Origin: Gordius sp. MW1
Lineage: Eukaryota > Nematomorpha > Gordioida > Gordea > Gordiidae
NCBI GenBank assembly: GCA_964036665.1
Contig: OZ038526.1
Span: forward strand, 34,782,001-34,846,000
Direction: 5' to 3'
Length of the DNA stretch: 64,000 nucleotides
Under the pieces are notes generated by a model. It saw nothing but the letters and a program-made list of their open reading frames with translations. It searched no databases and was not told where the DNA came from. Shown here in pieces: positions 59,001 to 64,000 of this stretch (position 1 is the first letter of the stretch; every line of letters starts with the position of its first letter). The translations under genes and the position numbers were made by a program.

Positions 59001-62000
59001 TTATAAAAATACATGATAACAAATAATCTATAATTGCTTGTTACTCTCTTTTAGCTGGTCTTTAACGCCGCCAATGGTAAATGCCTATTACCTCGCCACG
59101 GGAAATGAAATGGGTATGTTTAACAATAAAATTTTCAACGTGAAAAAGTGCCTGTTCTTTATTTAAATTTTATTGAAAATTGATTATAGTTTTTCCTGCC
59201 GGCATTCTTCAGCCACCATTCTACGACAGCAATTTTCCTAAGTAATGGCAAGTTTTTTTTTATTTTTCCTTCGTTTGATTTTTAGCTCGGTTTGCTTAAG
59301 AAATTTATATATTAGTTTTGCTATTGAAAAATTAGGCTCAGAAGGCCTAAACCTAAGATTTTACGAAATATTTTTATTAAAAAGTTAATATAGACTAGAT
59401 AGACTGCTCATCAACTTTATCCGCCATTTTGAAATGTGCACAAATAAGGGAAGGACATATAAATTTTAGTATTTTGGTTAAAGTGTTTTTAAAACGCAAT
59501 AAAAAATAGTGAACTAGTTAAACATTAAATCAGCATTTTGAGATAGGTATATATCAAATCAACTTCAAATTTCATGAAAATATAAATACTGTGACTATGT
59601 CAATTTAGAGCAGTTTAATGCCATTTGCATTTTATTAAATAATCATTTATTAACATTCTTTTTTATTTATTAACTATTGAGTAAGGTAAATTTACTTTCC
59701 TGTTTTAACGATGGGGTATACAAAATACAACATAATATTATGGGAGATAGTTAAATTCAAAATGTGGCACACATTTTACCATACTAAACCTCTGACATGA
59801 ACAGTTTGTGTAGTCTATGTTAATAAAAAAGTTTTTAACAAAATTGTTCGTTTTGAATATAATCGATATACAATTACTTTTGCACTTGATTAATATTTAA
59901 AAAAAAACGCTTTAATTTGTTTTGGCAAGGGCACTCAATTTTGGTGCAATGGGATTTGTGGTTGGACACGAGCTAACGCATGGCTTTGATGATCAAGGTA
60001 CAAACAAGTCAAAAAAAACAAAACTGTTGAATATCCTTATAATTAAAACCCTTTGTAATAATCAAAGTGTTATTTTCTATTTTAATATTTTTGCTGCACA
60101 TTCGCGATTTTTTAGATTATAAGTTTAAAACTTGGTTTAGTAAATAGTGCCCCCAACGACTGATGATTTTTTGAATTTTTTTGTTTATTTAAGGTACCCT
60201 ACACTTGTTTAATAGTTATCACATTTTTTTAACTTTATTATTTACAAAAGTATATAAGCAAAAAGTCTATTTCCGTATTTACTTAAATTAAAAGAATGAT
60301 ATTTTCCAAATTCATAATCATGAACATTGTTTCAAGGTCGGCAATTCGATAAATTTGGAAACCTGAAGTCGTGGTGGAATAACGCGTCCATAGCTAGATT
60401 TAACGATAGGGCAGAATGTTTGGAGAAGCAATATTCAAATTATAAAATTGAACAAATTACCGTAATATCCATAAATGCATTAACCAAATTAGTCAATTTG
60501 AATGTTAATATTTGTACAAAAATGCGTCCTGATGTTTTTATGCAGATTAATGGAAAACAAACCATTGGAGAAAATATTGCTGACAATGGCGGTTTGAAGG
60601 CTACCTTCTCGGTAAACAAAATAAATTTTAAAGGCTTCTTGGCGAAAAACCTTATTTAAAAGCTGTTAGAAAATTGTTTTAAGTTACAAATATATGGCTT
60701 TCTTATTTATAATATTAAATTTAATACAAGTTTTAAAAAGCCTTTTGACTGTGTTAACAAATTATTCGAGTTTTTAGAAGTTTCCAGTGCATTTTGTGGC
60801 AAAAAACTAACTTTCATTGCGAATCTCGAATTACACCTAGAAGTGGGCATTACAAAATGAGCCCAATTTTAACCCCTAATTATATCGTATAATTTTTTTA
60901 AATATATGAAAATCGCATTCTATGAAGTAAGGGTGGATATAGATTTTAATAAGACCTAGAGCCTAGATTTACTTCCTACCCACGTTTGGTTAATCGATGA
61001 TAATTATTCCTTAGAAATATCGATTGTAAATTATGCTTTCTGTTCCGCCACTTTAAATCGAAAAGAGATCCACTAAAGCCAAATACTCACCCAACTTTAT
61101 TTTACGTCAAAAAATAGGCATTTTAATTGCAAAATTTATTTAATATTCTTTATATGACACATGGCTTTTGTTGGCTGTTCACAAATCTAATGAATTGTTT
61201 TTTATTTATATAATTTTATGCTCGTTTATTGTATATTTTATAAATCATTTTTACCTAATCAAAGCATTTTAATTAAAAAAGTCACTTAAGTTTGATTATT
61301 TGATCCGTATAAAATTTAACTTTCACAAGCCTCAACCGGGGCTAGTTGAGAACCACAAATAAAACGGGGCATATTTGGAACAGTCTTGACAATTAATAAC
61401 TCTATGATGCTCCTTTAAATGGGATTTTAAATATTTTAAATACAGGGTCAATCAGACCGCCTTTCAATAACAATTTAAGCTGACTTTCTAAATTCAAAAT
61501 GATCTATCAACCCTAAAAAAATATTTTAAGCAAACCTTTACAGTTACACCTATTTTGTAAATAAAAAAAGAAAATAGCTTGAACTAGCTAGCATGTAATT
61601 AAAAAATTATTTTCGCAAAATTTAGTAGCTTAATTTTAACTGATTTTATCTATATCTAATTAATAGGCATTCCAAGCATTTTTGGCCGCTAATCCAGAAG
61701 CAGCATCACGCCTTCCTGGCCTAAATATGACTGATAATCAGCTCTTCTTCCTAGCATTTTCTCAAGTTCATCGATTGTTCTACTTTTTCTATATTATCTA
61801 AAATCTTGAGTTAATTAATTAAAATTTTATAAAATAAGCTTTAACATAAATTAATGAACTTTGAAAATATAAAAGTGAATTATGGGATTTTTTAACGATT
61901 GATTGGTTATATTTCAAAGGTATGGTGTTCGCTTGACACCAAAAAATCGCTTTATTATGAAATTCTCAATGATTCCCATAGTCCAAATAAAATCCGGTAA

Positions 62001-62502
62001 ATTTTATTTAAATTGTTATTTTTCTAAACTTTCACTTATGTTAGTTCTTTGAATTGTAGGTGAATTTAACGATTCTGTACATTTTATCTTAGAATCTAAC
62101 GAAATTTCAAGAGTTACATCTGTGTTTAATAAGCTGAAGATCTTTTCAAATTAATTGCAGTTTGGTCGTTTCTCTCATATAGGTTGAAAAAAAAATTGAC
62201 TGGACCTTACTTTATATTAAATATTTTGTGAAATTTATGTTATTAATTATTTTGATATTGTTACATGTATTTTCTCAATCTAATTCTACATTTCAGCTAT
62301 ATCTTTACTTAATTTTGACAATTTTTTGTGCTTATAGATATTATTGATAGTGTAATGGTTGCTAAAAAATCTGAACCATGTAATTAATTTTTATCATATT
62401 AGTGTTATTGGAACTCTCGCAAATTCCGTAGAATTTTCTAAAGCCTTCGATTGCCCACTGAAGAGTCCTATGAACCCCGCCGATAAATGCGTTGTTTGGT
62501 GA
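50074..62502 (+). CDS. M13 zinc metalloprotease (neprilysin / endothelin-converting enzyme type), 21 exons, complete
   Basis: Type II membrane ectopeptidase that cleaves peptide hormones and neuropeptides. Exons: 50074-50351, 51244-51501, 52016-52152, 53452-53922, 54509-54709, 55283-55528, 56086-56579, 56643-56729, 56901-57049, 57439-57661, 58404-58502, 58617-58694, 58808-58911, 59055-59113, 59190-59241, 59930-59997, 60337-60461, 60546-60611, 61667-61765, 61920-61996, 62403-62502. All phases close to 1156 residues. Domains: cytoplasmic Asn/Pro-rich tail 1-182; TM helix about 185-204; Ser/Asn-rich spacer 225-381 not typical of the family; CLTPYC at 383-388 opening the M13 N-domain, with [23 protein letters not shown]; substrate-binding VNAYY at 950-954; [11 protein letters not shown]; zinc site HELTH 992-996; third ligand E1052 in GENIADNGG; final CVVW. 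The enzyme should be active. It is longer than the usual 700-800 residues. The neprilysin versus ECE choice is not resolved. The exon 4 acceptor is ambiguous (53452, 53479 or 53512 all keep frame). Confidence 0.94.
50352..51243. other. M13 intron 1
   Basis: AT-rich; contains a GGGCGTAGCC-family MITE at 51047-51210 ending about 34 bp before the next exon. Confidence 0.7.
51047..51210. mobile_element. GGGCGTAGCC MITE in M13 intron 1
   Basis: CATGGGCCTAGCCAACATTG, GATTTAGGGAGAGGCAAAAT, GGGAGGGCAGCCGCCCTTTC and TTTGGCTCTATG. Confidence 0.8.
51690..51853. mobile_element. GGGCGTAGCC MITE in M13 intron 2
   Basis: CATGGGCATAGCCAGGATTG, GATTTGGGGAGGGGCATATT, GACAGCCGCCCCTCCCTGCC and CTGACTACACCTAT. 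Confidence 0.8.
52467..52604. mobile_element. GGGCGTAGCC MITE in M13 intron 3
   Basis: TTCGCGTAGCCAAGGGAAAA to TTCCAATGCTGACTACGGCC, with TTATGGCTAAAATGTC inside. Confidence 0.7.
54918..55076. mobile_element. GTCGAC-family MITE in M13 intron 5
   Basis: ACTAGTGTTGTGAAAACGGC to CCCAGCCGTTTTACAACATT, with GGTTTTAGTCGACTTATCAT and TTTAGTCGACTAAAACC inside. Confidence 0.85.
57110..57284. mobile_element. GGGCGTAGCC MITE in M13 intron 9
   Basis: ATGGGTGTAGCCAAAGGGGG, CAGGGAGGAGCGGCTACTCC, and TTCCAATACTGGCTACGCCT on the right. Confidence 0.85.
57800..57970. mobile_element. GGGCGTAGCC MITE in M13 intron 10
   Basis: CATGGACAGCTAAAGGGATG, CAGGGAGGGGCGGCTTACCC, and TGCAATGCTGGCTACGCCCA on the right. 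Confidence 0.8.
58165..58384. mobile_element. MITE carrying TTAGGG-type repeats, with a 9 bp flanking duplication (M13 intron 10)
   Basis: Inverted ends around GTTAAAGTAGCAGAAAAAAA and TTTTTCTGCTACTTTTTCAT...CTGCTACTTTGACC. TATATAATG lies directly on both sides (58156-58164 and 58385-58393). The interior at 58227-58279 holds degenerate GGGTTA / TTTAGGTTGGCG units. Its TIRs differ from those of the other TTAGGG-bearing element at 20998. Confidence 0.8.
59400..59830 (+). repeat. Copy 3 of the dispersed repeat of about 430 bp (M13 intron 15)
   Basis: Runs from AGACTAGATAGACTGCTCAT through CCGCCATTTTGAAATGTGCA, GGAAGGACATATAAATT and GTTAAATTCAAAATGTGGCA to CAGTTTGTGTAGTCTATGTT. Its ends (ATAGACT-type) are weakly inverted, suggesting a MITE. 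Confidence 0.8.
60612..61666. other. M13 intron 18
   Basis: Just over 1 kb of AT-rich sequence without a recognised repeat or ORF. Confidence 0.6.
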
Positions 62503-62681
62503 TAGTCATACCTCGAAAATGGTACCTTTTTGTCATATGTAACTTACTAAGCTGTCATCATCGTTTATTGTTGTTTAACGCAAAGCCATCCCACTCATTC
62601 TCCACAAATCAATTATGTATGTAGTACACCTTATTTTGATCAGATCTATTATATAATGCACTAATTAATATTCTCAGGCGT

Positions 62682-62870
62682 ATGTGTTGTAAAAACAGCT
62701 GGGTTTTGTTTAGTCTACCTTTGGTTTTAGTCGACTAAACATAGGCAAAACAAAGGTTTTTTGGTCTCTTTATGTTAACTCAACGTCCACTAAGAAAACT
62801 TTCGATCTCTTTATATTTAATTGGCTAAAGCCAAAGTTCGACTAAACAAAACTTAGCCGTTCTTACATGA
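62682..62870. mobile_element. GTCGAC-family MITE
   Basis: GTGTTGTAAAAACAGCTGGG to AACTTAGCCGTTCTTACATG, with GGTTTTAGTCGACTAAACAT inside. Confidence 0.75.
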
Positions 62871-63419
62871 CCAGATTTACTATTATAAAATCGTTCCCTT
62901 GTTTATATACTGCACAGCTCTAGAGAGAAACTATAACCTTATTATGCACATTTAAGATATTGTTTTAATATTATCCCTACCTTCGGTTTCTGTCGTCAAT
63001 TATTATTTGAGCACTTTATTAATTATCTACCAATTATTTTTTATTGTGGCGTTACAACGTGTTTAATTTGTTATAACGAGCAAGAGTTTTATATGAGAAA
63101 ATGTTACACAATCGAGATACAAGTTAATTATATTTTTAACCATAACTCATAACTAACGTTCACGTAAGTTATTCAATGTATACCACACCCGTTATTCATT
63201 GTCGAATGATGATTAAACATCACGCTTTTTATAGTTATTATCTGCCATGCTACCCAATACTTTATAACTACTACTTGTAAATAGGATCCTATAATAATAA
63301 TTAAATTATTTATACATAATACAAAATTTTCATGGTAAATATATTATTTCATTTAGTATACAATTACCGATTCGTTTTATTTTAACGTAAATTTTCTTAT
63401 AGAAGTCATTGTTAGAGTT

Positions 63420-63760
63420 GTTCTGCCCGAACACGCGCCGATTTTATAAATGATCTGCCAGCCCGAACCCTTCTATGTGTCCACTCGACAATGCTCGAAT
63501 TAATATAGCTGCCCGGCCCGATATGATGAGTTTTAAAATTAGCACTAATATCGTTATATATTTTTAAAAAAAATTTATTTTAATTTTTGATTTATTTTGG
63601 ATGAGCACTAGGATCAACAAACATTATACAATCAAATAAGGAGTGACAAATACAATATAATAATACATTATTATTTTATAAACATCATTGAGCTCGAATC
63701 TTGTTATGGTGCCCGCCCGAAAGTCAAAATTTAGGTAGTGGACCAGCCGGGTTTTTCTGG
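63420..63760. repeat. GCCCGA-rich repeat, partial
   Basis: GCCCGAACACGCGCCG, CCAGCCCGAACCC, GCCCGGCCCGATATG and GGTGCCCGCCCGAAAG within AT-rich DNA. Same flavour as 19425-20530 and 49030-49885. Confidence 0.4.
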
Positions 63761-64000
63761 TCTATAAGCTATTATAATATGACTCTTTCCAAAATAGATC
63801 CGACTATGTATGAGGGATTGGGACGGAAGCCAAATTCTGAAACGCACAAATTTTAGAGGGGTAGGGATCAGGAGGGCAAAGAAATTGTATAAAGTATTGG
63901 GATGGGCGGAAAATTTTGTAATTGCTTGAATCATTAATAATAAATAGGCCACAAATAAGTTATGAAAATCTTTTAGCAGCGCGAATGAGAATTCTTTTTG

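Larger units (their letters stand above)
62503..64000. other. 3' flank of the M13 gene
   Basis: No further gene seen. It contains a GTCGAC MITE (62682-62870) and GCCCGAACAC / GCCCGCCCGA-rich sequence at 63420-63760 related to the element at 19425. No clear AATAAA is placed close after the stop. Confidence 0.5.

Overview
The window is AT-rich nuclear DNA (my estimate is about 70 percent A+T) from an animal. It has four spliced protein genes of bilaterian type, small exons with GT-AG introns, and a dense load of short inverted-repeat transposons. Internal TTAGGG-type runs fit a lineage with the common metazoan telomere repeat and argue weakly against arthropods. I cannot name the species or phylum from sequence alone.

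Layout. 58-12481 (minus): a complete equilibrative nucleoside transporter (SLC29 family) in 8 exons, 461 codons, with most of its 12.4 kb being repeat-filled intron. 12647-14344 (minus): a rhodopsin-class GPCR about 160 bp upstream of the transporter start. It keeps an aminergic-type Asp in helix 3 but has lost several hallmark residues. 14345-28791: no gene seen; this stretch holds a hairpin-bearing tandem satellite (about 15.1-18.7 kb), tRNA-like box-B fragments and several MITEs. 28792-37710 (plus): an ERC/ELKS/CAST presynaptic active-zone scaffold, 14 exons, about 1500 codons. 37711-50073: no gene seen; MITEs, a decayed LTR-retrotransposon pol fragment and a possible solo LTR. 50074-62502 (plus): a complete M13 zinc metalloprotease (neprilysin/ECE type), 21 exons, 1156 residues, with all catalytic motifs and an unusually long N-terminal part. 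62503-64000: repeats only.

The four genes do not form an operon or pathway. ERC acts at synapses, and the GPCR, transporter and peptidase are membrane proteins of cell signalling, nucleoside uptake and peptide turnover. Exon borders were worked out by hand from splice sites, reading phase and family alignment from memory. In the transporter and the peptidase every phase closes exactly, which is strong internal support. The least certain parts are the GPCR last exon, the ERC C-terminus and the 5' border of M13 exon 4.

The non-coding part is dominated by recurring short repeat families: a GTCGAC-rich palindromic MITE (about 12 copies), a G/C-tract MITE with GGGCGTAGCC ends (about 17 copies), a roughly 430 bp dispersed repeat (3 copies), a large foldback element, and a family starting with AATTGCTATGCAATT that is linked to the satellite.
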